From assembly GCF_001661345.1 (NCBI RefSeq), contig NW_017962920.1, positions 124,001-188,000 of the forward strand: DNA of 64,000 nt. The letters run 5' to 3'. A program made the position numbers and the translations under genes. Of this stretch, positions 22,806 to 32,509 are shown piece after piece (position 1 is the stretch's first letter; each line of letters starts with the position of its first letter). The notes beneath the pieces were generated by a model. That model was not told where the DNA came from, did not search any database, and saw only the letters and a program-made list of their open reading frames with translations. The stretch comes from Ascoidea rubescens DSM 1968 (Eukaryota > Ascomycota > Saccharomycetes > Ascoideales > Ascoideaceae).

Positions 22806-24533
22806 ATGGCCCTAAGCTTAAAAAAAAGATTTAATGAATTACTATATTCTTTCAAAACCAATGATAGATACTCTGATTATGATGCCAATCAGAAAGCAAG
22901 AATTCCTACATCAAATCACCAAAGAGCAAACTCAACCCAAGATATATTTAAAAGTTACAATATCAATTTAAATTCCAATTTTAACGATGCATATTCCCAA
23001 CAAAGTTCAAATTCTTCCTTTCGCAAAAGAAACAATAGAATCTCTTTACAAAATTTTGATGGCGAGGGAGTATCTGAATGTATCCTAGCATGGAGACATA
23101 TTCAATTATGGACCTCAAAAAATCATCCTGAGCTTGACGAAACATTATCACCACCAGTTACAACTAATGACATTATAAAAGCTCAATCCGATTTAAACAT
23201 CCAATTTCCTCAATCTCTTATAACTTCTCTAAGGATCCATGATGGCCAAGATTTATCTGGCTCCTTGGGCAATGAAGCAGGTGGTTTAGTTTTTAATTTA
23301 CAATTATTAAATCTTGAGAAAATCGTTTCAATGACTAAAACTTGGAGAAAAGTTAGTGAAAAAGTTAACAATTTTATTTTAACAAAAAAGAAAAACCAAC
23401 ATTTACAAAATTTAAAATCCCCCGAATTAACTTATTCTTTAGATTTCCATAAAAGTTCCATGTCAAAACATGATGGAAACGACTATTTTCTTTTAGATAA
23501 CGACGATTATGATGCAGATTTACAATCAGATTCATTAAATCAATTCAAACCGCATCATTCTAAATCGAAATCCCTGAATTATCCTACTCCCTATACTTCT
23601 AATACCCAAATATATGGTCATAGTAAACAAAACTCAACTTTTACCTCCCATTCAAGAAATTCTTCAACAAATACCTCTGTGCTATCTTTTGGTAATGACT
23701 TGCTATTAAATAAAAAATCAAATCTTTTTTCTCAAGGATCAATACCCCCACAATCAACACAACCTGTATATTGCCATCGAGATTGGGTTCCTTTAATTTC
23801 TGATAATTGTGGAAATCAAATAGCTGTGGATCTATCCCCTGGTCCAAAGGGCAAATGGGGTCAAGTAATCATATTCGGTAGAGATTTTGATATTAAATTT
23901 GTGATAGCTCCAACTTGGGGTGACTTTCTATTAACCTTTGCAAAAGATTTAGAAAATAAAAATTACATTATAACTCATCCCGATAATAACCTAATCGATG
24001 ACATTTACTCAGGTGAGGGAGACTTATTATATTATGATAATACTTTAAAAATGCAAAAAAACTATCTTTATGTTTTAAGAGATAGAGCATTGGATGATTG
24101 GAAAAAAAAATCCACTTTTGACCATTACAGCTCTTCAGTATCAGAATTGGATAAAAAATCAAATCGATCCTTCTCCCCTACCTCTCAAAGTCACCAAAGA
24201 AGACATACTTACTCACAGCCTCATTTATCCACAATAAAACAAGAACAAAATTCAAATTCATTTGCCCAAAATATTATACCAACAATTAAGGAAAAATCCT
24301 CAATGGACTCTTTACCTACAAATAATTCAACAATTGATTCTTCTCAGTCTAACACATTTTGTGATTTAAAAGATTTAAATCAATCAACTACAAGAAATCG
24401 CTCTTCTTCAGAGTCAAGTGAATCTTCAATTGTGATAACAAGAATTGTTCAAGTTCCCGAGAATAACGGTAAAAATTTGAATAACGAAGTTATTATAATT
24501 GATGACGATCCTTATGAAAACATTGTTCTTTAA
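22806..24533 (+). CDS. KNR4: Knr4/Smi1 cell wall synthesis regulator
   Basis: 575 residues. The SMI1/KNR4 domain spans about residues 85-400: VSECILAWRHIQLWTSKNHP, then the IHDGQDLSG segment, HRDWVPLISDNCGNQIAVDL, and IFGRDFDIKFVIAPTWGDFLL, each aligning with yeast Knr4. A long Ser/Asn/Lys-rich insert (about residues 200-310) splits the domain, and both termini are disordered. Knr4 is an intrinsically flexible hub that connects the Slt2 cell-integrity MAP kinase and calcineurin pathways and affects glucan synthesis. An upstream in-frame ATG is not seen; the N-terminus (LKKRFNELLYSFKTNDRYSDY) matches the family start. Confidence 0.93.
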   Translation: MALSLKKRFNELLYSFKTNDRYSDYDANQKARIPTSNHQRANSTQDIFKSYNINLNSNFNDAYSQQSSNSSFRKRNNRISLQNFDGEGVSECILAWRHIQLWTSKNHPELDETLSPPVTTNDIIKAQSDLNIQFPQSLITSLRIHDGQDLSGSLGNEAGGLVFNLQLLNLEKIVSMTKTWRKVSEKVNNFILTKKKNQHLQNLKSPELTYSLDFHKSSMSKHDGNDYFLLDNDDYDADLQSDSLNQFKPHHSKSKSLNYPTPYTSNTQIYGHSKQNSTFTSHSRNSSTNTSVLSFGNDLLLNKKSNLFSQGSIPPQSTQPVYCHRDWVPLISDNCGNQIAVDLSPGPKGKWGQVIIFGRDFDIKFVIAPTWGDFLLTFAKDLENKNYIITHPDNNLIDDIYSGEGDLLYYDNTLKMQKNYLYVLRDRALDDWKKKSTFDHYSSSVSELDKKSNRSFSPTSQSHQRRHTYSQPHLSTIKQEQNSNSFAQNIIPTIKEKSSMDSLPTNNSTIDSSQSNTFCDLKDLNQSTTRNRSSSESSESSIVITRIVQVPENNGKNLNNEVIIIDDDPYENIVL

Positions 24534-24789
24534 GTTCTTATTCATATATATATTTTTCTTTTGTTTATTTCTTTCAATTTTTTATAACTATGGTTAAAAG
24601 CAATATTTTTTTTTTCTTTTCTCTTTTCTCTTTTCTCTTTTCTCTTTTCATTTCTAATTTTTCATTGATTATACATACATATTCATTTATGGATATGCAT
24701 ATATATAGTTTTTTTCTAGATATCTATCATAAACTATTTGGTGCATCTTTTTATTTATTGTACTCTTTCATCTAATCTTTCATTTTATG

Positions 24790-26424
24790 CTACCAAATAA
24801 TTCTTTGAGGTAAACCTGGCTCAGTATCCCACGCAAAGGTATAATTTATAAATATAAATATTATAACGAAATTTATAATAAAAAACCATAAGAATTCTAA
24901 ATGTAGCTTAAAATTTTTAATTTCATAACTGTTCTTTTTGAATAATGTATCAATAAAGGAAAAAGTAGTACTTTCAATATCAATTAAAACTCTCCAAAAT
25001 AAATAAGGAAGAATATAATATCTTGGTTCAAATAAAGGTGATGGAATAATAGTTGCACAAACAGATACAGTAAAAGCACTGATTGTAATAAAAGTTGGCT
25101 TTAAATTTTTGTTAATTCTTTCAATAACAATTTTATTTCTGTTTTGCTTATTGTTTTGAGTGTTAATAGTATCATTAAATTTGTTTAGATTTATAAATAA
25201 ATGATAAAATAATGAGTAGCCAGAGAAATGGTAAAATGGAATCATAGCATATCTTGAATAAGGAGGTTTGAAATCAATTACTCTTTTCCAAATGTAAAAT
25301 GTATAATGACGGTTATCAGCTAGTAAAAACGGATGAACTATAGTAAAGTACTTGACTGATAAAAACATAAAAACATAGATAAGAGCAGTAACAGATAAGC
25401 TCTTAAATGAACCAAATGAGTTTTTCAAATACAAAACCATGAATGTTGAAGAAATTAATAATGGTCCGCTCAAGAAAGTTATAAAAATTAAGCAGTAAAA
25501 TAATTGTGGTAGATGGATTGTAGATATATGATTTTCTTTATCACCAAAAGTAATACCGCCATTATGAATTATAAAACCAATAAATAAGACAAAGTTAATT
25601 AAAAAGGGAATAATACAAATTACATCTTCCAATGATTGTTGGATAAAACCAAATAAATTGATAAAAAAGGTTTCCAATATATGAAAATGTTCAATTTTTT
25701 TTATAAAATAGTTATTTTTTAAAGTTTTGGAGTTATATTTTTGAGATAATTGTGCATTTCTATCAATAAACATAACCAAGATAAAAGCAGACCATACAAT
25801 GTTTGTTTGACGAAATGTTACTGAAATCAAAGATATAATGGACGATAATAATGCTGATTTGAACTTCCCTAGGGGCAAACAAATTGCTGTTGAAAATGAT
25901 AAGAAAATCAATATTGTTGACCAGACATCAGTATAAAAAAGTAAATAATAAATGGATAACAAGGGTAAGAAAATGATATTTGAAGACCAGAAATTATTTC
26001 CATTATATTTCAACAACGGATTTAAACATAAAATTGGAAAAACAATCAAACCACCAACAAGATTCAAACTTCTCAAAACTGGTGTACCACAATACTCTAA
26101 ATTCCAATTAAAAATATTTAGCAAATTTACCAATTTTGAGTAGAGAAACCCCAAGTAATACAAGCCTGGAGGTGTGGTTATTTTTGGGTCCCAGTAGGAA
26201 AAGTTGCCATCACAGTATTTCTGGGTTTGGGGAATGTGAAATATTTCATCCTGGAGAAGTGAGTATTAGTAGCAAGATTCAAATACGAGAGACATAAGAG
26301 ATAACCCATTACTTACGATAAAGCAGTATCGCACAAATCGAGCAGACACCAAATGAAAGCATCCAGATAGAAACACCAAGCAGATAGTGTGTAGCACATT
26401 GTTGCTGCGAGTCGCAAGAACCAT
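24790..26424 (-). CDS. ALG10: Dol-P-Glc alpha-1,2-glucosyltransferase, two exons
   Basis: Multi-pass ER membrane enzyme that adds the third, terminal glucose to the lipid-linked oligosaccharide for N-glycosylation. Exons: 26317-26424 and 24790-26250; 522 residues. Exon 1 gives the first hydrophobic helix and ends YCFI; exon 2 begins DEIFHIPQTQKYCDG and continues WDPKITTPPGLYYLG, the lumenal catalytic loop signature of Alg10 with its acidic DE pair. FYTDVWST and FRQTNIVW are further family motifs. The intron is only 66 bases (26251-26316): donor GTAAGT, TACTAAT branch point, acceptor CCAG. Reading only the long frame would lose the catalytic loop. Confidence 0.94.
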
Positions 26425-26787
26425 TTTTCAGCAGCTGCAACCAACAATCAGAAACAAATTCCTCCAAAAAAAGGTTCAATGCTGTCAAAAAGTGAGATCA
26501 CCTGATTCAAAGCAGTGGACGATGGTTCCGGAGCTGAATCTGCGTCAAAACTAACTCAGAACCAAGATGGTTTGAATGAGATCGCCATTTGGGAAAGGAG
26601 ATGCAATGGTTCAGCTTCAGTTTCGGCATCAATTGAAGAAACAGCTTTGTTGATTCGAAAGAAATTGCAGGACAGATCAGAGACCAGAGGCGTGGAAGTT
26701 GCTCTTTTTGGCCACTCGAACTCTGAGCAGATAAGAGAAGAAACAGCATCAACAACTCTGAAATATTGCCCATTAGACTTGAATTTC
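26425..26787. other. ALG10 upstream region
   Basis: Between ALG10 and the downstream end of the CHY/RING gene. The open frame on the plus strand here has no recognisable domain. Presumed ALG10 promoter. Confidence 0.5.
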
Positions 26788-29427
26788 TCAGAATTCCTTT
26801 TCACTTTTGTCTTTCTCACAAGCCTTGCCGGTGGTTCTATTTTCTTGAACTGTTTTCACTTCATTTTCATCTTCATCTTCATCTTCATCTTCGTCATCAC
26901 TTAAATTTAGTGTATTTTTTGCCCAAATTTCAAGCAAATCACTTAAAGAATATCCCTTTGGTCTTTCTTTCACTTCAACAGCACTTCTGTCATCATTATT
27001 ATGCCCCTCAATAATTTCTAGTGCTCTAGTTTTATTTTCTTCAAAAAAGTTGAATCCCGAAAACTGTGGTAGATTAGGAACAGCTAACTTTTTTAGGTTG
27101 GGCAAATTGGGAAAATTTGCAATTGAAGACGAAAAGTTTGGTAAATTCGAAAAGTTGGGAAACTCAGGCATGTTGGGAAAACTTGAAAAATTAGGTAAAT
27201 TAGATAAATTAGGAATTGTCACCGGTTTTGAAAGAGCAGGCAATGTCAAATTGGCGTTAAGATTGAAATTCAAATTCAAATCATTGATGTTAATTAAATC
27301 ACCATCATCATTATCCGAGTCTTCATCACTTGTTTCTTGTGCTTTCTTCTCTTTTTGTTTGTCCTTTTTCTTATCATTTGCTATGGTTTCACTATTTTCA
27401 TCCTTATTATTTAGTTTTATTACTTCATTTGTTTCTGTAAAAGGCTCCAATTCGTTTGCAGGAATTGCTGGATTAATATTTAAATTATTGTTAATATTAT
27501 TATTGATAAAATTCCTCAAATTATTGATTGGTTGGGAAAATGAAGTATGTGAGGATAGTGCTGATAGTAGATTAATATTTTGATTTGAAAATGAAGGCAA
27601 ATAAGATTTCACACTTTCAACATTAGAGTTGTTTGTTTGATTTTCAATTGTATTTATTGTGTTGGTTGTATTAGTTGTCTTAGTTCCAGATAATTCTGAA
27701 TTATTATTTATAAAAGCATGAAATAGAGCATCTCTTTTATTCATGGTTATACTGTTCAAAACTAAATCTCTATGGATATCATTTTCAAAATCTTCATCGT
27801 CTTCCTCTTCGTATTCCTCGTCATCTTCTTCATTATCATCTCTTTCTTCATTAATAATATTATTGTTATTATTATGATTATTATTATTATTATTATTATT
27901 TATTTCAATGGTTTGATTTTGATTATTGTTTCTTTTCTTTTTTTTTTTTATTAATTTCAATTGATTGGTGTTATAACTTCCACAATTGGAACATTTTAAA
28001 CCGATAATGTGAAATTTACAAGAGGATTTCAAAGTGCAATCATTGCAAAAAACAATGCATTTCCAATCGGAATAAGGATGGGGTAAAATCTGATGCGAGA
28101 TTTCATGATCTAAAATTCTGAATTGATTTTCCATATCAATAATTGATTTTAAACAAAGAGGGCATTTATAAAAATTTTCAACATATTTATTGAAACATTT
28201 TTTATGGATTGAATGGCCACATTTCATAAAAAAAACTGTTTTAATTGAATTAAAAAGATATTCTCCACAAATCGGACAATCACTTCTAACAGTGTCTAGA
28301 ATACATTTGTGGTTATCCTTTAAATCGATAGATATGCAAGCATTGCACCCTTTACAATGATAATAATCTATTCCAAGTCCATAACCTAATCGACATATGC
28401 CACAATCTTTGCAGTGATAAATGTTTCTATTAATATCGTCATCATATAAATTACAAACAGAGCAGAAATAATTAGCAAAGACATTATCGCAATTAAAACA
28501 GGAATTTGAAGGAGATTGAATTAGATTGCAATTCATGCACAAAATTTTAGTTGAACTATTATTTTTCAATAGAGAAAGAGAATGATCATGTATTTTTTCA
28601 TCATGACAATGATGGCAAGTGTAAAAATTCACACATTCGGGACATAATAATTTACAAGACCTTTGATAATGTTCGCAGCCTAAAATTTCGTTAGTTGCAT
28701 CATAATAAGTAGTTTTTTCGTTTTCAGCATAATATTCCATATCTTCTTCATTTTCATTCTGATCCTCCTCAAAGTTGGCATCATTATTAGTATGAATGTT
28801 ATTTTTATTTTGATTTTGATTTTGATTTTGATTTTGATTTTGATTTTGATTTTGATCAATTCTATCATCATTTCTTTCATCATCATCACTATGATTATCA
28901 AACATTTCAACATCTTGGTCGACTTCGGAGAAAGATGATGATGATGATGATGATGATGACGAGGAATATATTCCATAACCCAACATTCTGCCTTCTTTTT
29001 CCTGTTTAGTTTTCCTTTGAATTTTGTGATTTCTCGACATTAATTTTTGAGTTAGAGTTCGTTTTTGCAATGAATCCAAAAAGGAATGGTTTTGGATTGC
29101 CTGGATTTTTTTTCTTAATAACAGTTCATTCTTTGAATCCTCGTCTGATTTGAAAGTGATTAAATCGTTATATTCTCTAAATAGTAGTTCGTTTTCAGCT
29201 AGAGTCTTATTAACCTCTAGCCTTTGCTTTTCCTCCATGGAGTTCAAATCGTTGGATCGCAGAGAATCCTTGGAAATATTTTTAGCACCATCGCTGTTGT
29301 AGAACGAGAACCCATTGATAAGATTGTAAAAAAAGCCAAAGGGGCTCTTTTTGGCGGGATTGACGCCGCCAGAAGAACTCAAACTGCTGATGGAGTGCTT
29401 GCCATCGTGGTGATCAGCTTCACTCAT
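26788..29427 (-). CDS. CHY/CTCHY zinc finger and RING ubiquitin ligase
   Basis: 879 residues. After a Ser/Asn/Gln-rich N-terminal region (to about residue 248, with GATTTT-hexamer-coded QNQN repeats and poly-Ser), a CHY zinc finger starts at CEHYQRSCKLLCPEC, followed by a CTCHY module (YHCKDCGICRLGYG, HCKGCNACISID) and a RING-H2-like domain near residues 395-440 (CPICGEYLF..., MKCGHSIHKKCF, CPLC), then a zinc ribbon ending CSNCGSYN. This order is that of Pirh2/RCHY1-type E3 ubiquitin ligases. Beyond lies an Asn/Asp-rich linker and a C-terminal tract of NLPNF/PNFS-type repeats (bases about 27070-27220). I know of no clear S. cerevisiae counterpart with this architecture. Bases 28676-29287 recur almost unchanged at 48536-49147. 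Confidence 0.88.
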   Translation of the reverse strand: MSEADHHDGKHSISSLSSSGGVNPAKKSPFGFFYNLINGFSFYNSDGAKNISKDSLRSNDLNSMEEKQRLEVNKTLAENELLFREYNDLITFKSDEDSKNELLLRKKIQAIQNHSFLDSLQKRTLTQKLMSRNHKIQRKTKQEKEGRMLGYGIYSSSSSSSSSSSFSEVDQDVEMFDNHSDDDERNDDRIDQNQNQNQNQNQNQNQNKNNIHTNNDANFEEDQNENEEDMEYYAENEKTTYYDATNEILGCEHYQRSCKLLCPECVNFYTCHHCHDEKIHDHSLSLLKNNSSTKILCMNCNLIQSPSNSCFNCDNVFANYFCSVCNLYDDDINRNIYHCKDCGICRLGYGLGIDYYHCKGCNACISIDLKDNHKCILDTVRSDCPICGEYLFNSIKTVFFMKCGHSIHKKCFNKYVENFYKCPLCLKSIIDMENQFRILDHEISHQILPHPYSDWKCIVFCNDCTLKSSCKFHIIGLKCSNCGSYNTNQLKLIKKKKKRNNNQNQTIEINNNNNNNNHNNNNNIINEERDDNEEDDEEYEEEDDEDFENDIHRDLVLNSITMNKRDALFHAFINNNSELSGTKTTNTTNTINTIENQTNNSNVESVKSYLPSFSNQNINLLSALSSHTSFSQPINNLRNFINNNINNNLNINPAIPANELEPFTETNEVIKLNNKDENSETIANDKKKDKQKEKKAQETSDEDSDNDDGDLININDLNLNFNLNANLTLPALSKPVTIPNLSNLPNFSSFPNMPEFPNFSNLPNFSSSIANFPNLPNLKKLAVPNLPQFSGFNFFEENKTRALEIIEGHNNDDRSAVEVKERPKGYSLSDLLEIWAKNTLNLSDDEDEDEDEDENEVKTVQENRTTGKACEKDKSEKEF

Positions 29428-29762
29428 GATCTCGCTGGCAATCGTGTGGATTCTGCTGAAGATGAAGGTTGAGCAGCAAAAACCCCATCAAAACCATTGC
29501 CAAAATCCGAAAATCCAAAAAATGCCGGAAGCGTGAAATAAAAAAGCATGTGATATGCAATAATCTGCACTCCGGCTGCATTTCCGCTCCTCCTCTAATC
29601 AGAAGCTTATCTAAGCACACGTAGAAAGAGCGTCCACACCATTGGCGTCGAGAACGCTTCAACATCTTCATTCTGATTGCATACCACTTTTTATCATTTA
29701 CTTTGCTCGTTTCTTTTGGCCAAGTTCCAGATCTGTTCCTGGTTCTCGTTCAACTACACAAG
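29428..29762. promoter_or_regulatory. Divergent CHY-RING/URA6-like promoter
   Basis: 335 bases between two divergent starts. No distinctive site recognised. Confidence 0.5.
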
Positions 29763-30818
29763 ATGTTCAAGTCCTCTATAATATCATCCACTCGTTCGGC
29801 AGCCTTTGGCTTAAATAGCTCAAGAGCAATTCACAAATATTTGCAAAAATCATTTTTCAGCAATTCTGCTGCTTTTTTAGCTAAAAATGATCCAAATCCA
29901 CCAGAAATCGACTTGATCAAGATTAAATTTCCCAATAACTCTAGGAAACCCGATCCAGATAGCAGGGCTTCCAAGTTCAAAAACATTGAAGACTCCAATA
30001 GTGGTCAAGGCGATTCAAATCCAAATCCCAAAAAGAGTTCCTCGAAATTTAAAGTATTACTTGGATTATCTCTTTTAGGTGTCTTGACTTTATTTGGTAG
30101 TTCCGTATTCATTGGGAGAGAGCCTAAGCCCTTCCATGATATCTTAAAAGAAGCAAAAGAAAAGGATTCATCAAAGAAAAATGGCGAGAATGATGATAGC
30201 ACTGTAAAGAAACCAACATTTCAAGAAAATGAAGTATCAGTGATCTTTGTTCTTGGTGGTCCTGGTTCTGGTAAGGGAACACAGTCTGCTAATTTGGTTA
30301 GAGACTATGGATTTGTACATTTATCTGCTGGTGATTTATTAAGAGCTGAACAAAACAATCCAGATTCCAAGTATGGTGAGTTAATTGCACATAACATTAA
30401 AAATGGGATAATTGTTCCACAAGAAATTACAATTGCTTTGTTGGAGAATGCAATGAAAAAAAACATTGAAATAGGTAAAAAGAAGTTTTTAATCGATGGA
30501 TTTCCAAGAAAGATGGATCAGGCTCTAACGTTTGAAGCTAGTGTTGTTAAATCAAGTTTAACCTTATTCTTTGATTGTCCAGAAGCCATCATGTTGAACA
30601 GGTTATTAGAAAGAGGTAAAACAAGTGGTAGATCTGATGATAATATTGAGAGTATCAATAAAAGATTTAAAACCTTTATTGAAACCTCCATGCCTGTTGT
30701 GGATTATTTTGATAAACAAAATAAAGTTGTTAAAGTATTCTGTGATCAACCAGTAGATGCTGTTTACTCTCAAGTTAAAACTGCATTGAAAGATAAATTG
30801 AATTTAGATTATCTCTAA
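29763..30818 (+). CDS. UMP/CMP kinase paralogue with mitochondrial/membrane N-terminus
   Basis: 351 residues; the frame extends upstream without ATG, so the start is the ATG at 29763. The C-terminal ~195 residues are a full Ura6-type nucleoside monophosphate kinase: P-loop GGPGSGKGT at 165-173, VHLSAGDLLRAEQ, LIDGFPRKMDQ, FFDCPE, LLERGKTSGRSDDN lid and the ETSMPVVDYF segment. Ahead of it is an extension absent from 204-residue S. cerevisiae Ura6: a Ser/Arg/Lys-rich, acid-poor N-terminus of about 40 residues like a mitochondrial presequence, then a membrane helix at about 96-118. This predicts an inner-membrane-anchored kinase. A canonical-length relative lies 750 bases downstream on the same strand, so the two are probably a tandem duplication. 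Which is the functional URA6 orthologue is unsure. Confidence 0.9.
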   Translation: MFKSSIISSTRSAAFGLNSSRAIHKYLQKSFFSNSAAFLAKNDPNPPEIDLIKIKFPNNSRKPDPDSRASKFKNIEDSNSGQGDSNPNPKKSSSKFKVLLGLSLLGVLTLFGSSVFIGREPKPFHDILKEAKEKDSSKKNGENDDSTVKKPTFQENEVSVIFVLGGPGSGKGTQSANLVRDYGFVHLSAGDLLRAEQNNPDSKYGELIAHNIKNGIIVPQEITIALLENAMKKNIEIGKKKFLIDGFPRKMDQALTFEASVVKSSLTLFFDCPEAIMLNRLLERGKTSGRSDDNIESINKRFKTFIETSMPVVDYFDKQNKVVKVFCDQPVDAVYSQVKTALKDKLNLDYL

Positions 30819-31565
30819 AAACTGAAATAAATTAGCGTACATCACTAAATATCAATACATCTTATCATTTTATTTTATTTTATTTTATTTTATTTTATTT
30901 TATTTTATTTTATTTTATTTTATTTTATCTTACTTTATCTTATTTTATCTTATTAGTTTATTCGTTTTTTTTTCCAGATAACTTTTAATTACGTTATAGC
31001 TCATATATTAAGAAAAAATAAAAAAAAGATAAAAAGGATCTGCATTTAAATGTTAAAAGTAAGAACGGCTTATTGTCAGGTAAATTTTAAGTAAATATTT
31101 TTTAAGCTGAAATCGTAAATATACATTTAAACAAGATAATATTTGGTCCAATGGATACTTGCTTCACCGATCTAACAAAACCAATATTTTAAAGGAATAA
31201 TTTAGTGTATTTGACAATTTTCTTTGTTCCTTGAAATTGAAAAAGCCATATGGTCTTCAAGTAACCACCATTTAATAGGTCAATAGAAGGTTTTTCTTTT
31301 CTGATAAAAAAAAGTTTTCATCTAATTTAATCTTGTAAATAAGTAGTGGATATTAATGTATGATGATATTGTTTATTTTTTTGTTTTTTGATTAATATTG
31401 ACTCGATAAATTGTTGGATAAAGATATAAATATCGATGAGTTTGGTTGCCTTTTTTTTTAGTTTATAAGTTCTTGAGTTCTTTTTTGTTTCCTTGAATAT
31501 AAAGCTTGTTCTTGATATCAATATCAATACTGGTACCTATCATTTTAATTATAACTATACCAATC
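30819..31565. other. Spacer between the two UMP kinase genes
   Basis: AT-rich, 747 bases. It begins with a TTTTA pentanucleotide array (about 30867-30945) and otherwise holds only poly-T runs. It presumably contains the promoter of the second kinase gene. Confidence 0.5.
30867..30945. repeat. TTTTA pentanucleotide microsatellite
   Basis: About fifteen copies of TTTTA, with a few TTATC-type variants at the right end, just after the first UMP kinase stop codon. Confidence 0.85.
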
Positions 31566-32177
31566 ATGGAAAATTCCAATAGCACAGCATTCAAACCAGG
31601 TGAAATCACAGTAGTATTCGTTCTTGGTGGCCCTGGATCCGGGAAAGGCACCCAGTCAGTTTTACTAGTTAAAGATTATGGATTCGTTCACCTATCTGCT
31701 GGTGACTTGTTGAGAGAAGAACAGTCGTTTCCTGGTTCTGAAAATGGGAAACTAATCTCAGAGTATATCAGCGAGGGCAAAATTGTTCCAGAAAGAATAA
31801 TCATCGAGTTGCTATTGAATTCCATCCAAAGGAATTTCGATAAAGGCAACAAGAAGTTTTTGATCGATGGGTTTCCAAGAAAAATGGACCAGGCTCTAAC
31901 ATTTGAGAGGAAGATTGCTGAATCAAGCTTTATCTTGTTCTTCGACTGTCCTGAGGAAGTGTTGGAAACGAGGTTGTTGGAAAGAGGCAAGACAAGTGGA
32001 CGAACAGATGATAACCTCGCCAGTATCAAGAAGAGATTCAGAGTGTTCGCTGAAACATCTTTGCCTGTAGTTAATCATTATGAAGCGAAGCAGAAGGTGG
32101 TTAGAATCAGCAGCGAAAAGCCTATCGACCAGGTCTACAGCGCTGTTAAAGCTGCCCTCGAGGCCAGGTCTTTCTAA
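31566..32177 (+). CDS. URA6: Uridylate/UMP kinase
   Basis: 203 residues, the canonical size of Ura6, which phosphorylates UMP (and CMP, dCMP, AMP more weakly) with ATP for pyrimidine nucleotide synthesis. P-loop GGPGSGKGT is at 21-29; VHLSAGDLLREEQ, LIDGFPRKMDQALTF, FFDCPEE and LLERGKTSGRTDDN are intact. The frame runs upstream, but the first ATG is 31566, giving MENSNSTAFKPGE. It shares most motifs with the longer kinase upstream but uses more C/G-ending codons, which suggests that the copies are old or differently expressed. The leader upstream encodes only hydrophobic chance residues without ATG. Confidence 0.9.
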   Translation: MENSNSTAFKPGEITVVFVLGGPGSGKGTQSVLLVKDYGFVHLSAGDLLREEQSFPGSENGKLISEYISEGKIVPERIIIELLLNSIQRNFDKGNKKFLIDGFPRKMDQALTFERKIAESSFILFFDCPEEVLETRLLERGKTSGRTDDNLASIKKRFRVFAETSLPVVNHYEAKQKVVRISSEKPIDQVYSAVKAALEARSF

Positions 32178-32509
32178 GCAGTCTATGTAGAAGTGGTGTG
32201 TAGTCCTCTATAGCTCCCCAGCATTGTAATCAACTGCAATTAATAGCAATACAATGGTAATACAATGATAATACAATGGTAATACAATAGTAATATAATA
32301 GTAATATAATATTAATACAATTTCAACACTTCCCCATGCAGGTGGTATAGCCCTAAATTAGGGCTCTGACTTGATGAAGGCTCCTGAAAATGCTTCTCTT
32401 CAACCTCCCAGGCTCCAGCTATCACCAAGAGCCTTTTGTGTTGAGCGTACTGTTTGCTGAGGAAGTAAGATGCTTATACGCGATTAGTCGACCTTACAGA
32501 CACCAGAAA
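32178..32509. other. Intergenic region with AATACAATGGT-type repeats
   Basis: Short imperfect repeats of TAATACAATGG/TAATATAATAG at about 32250-32320. An in-frame ATG at 32390 could extend the next gene by 40 codons. Confidence 0.5.
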
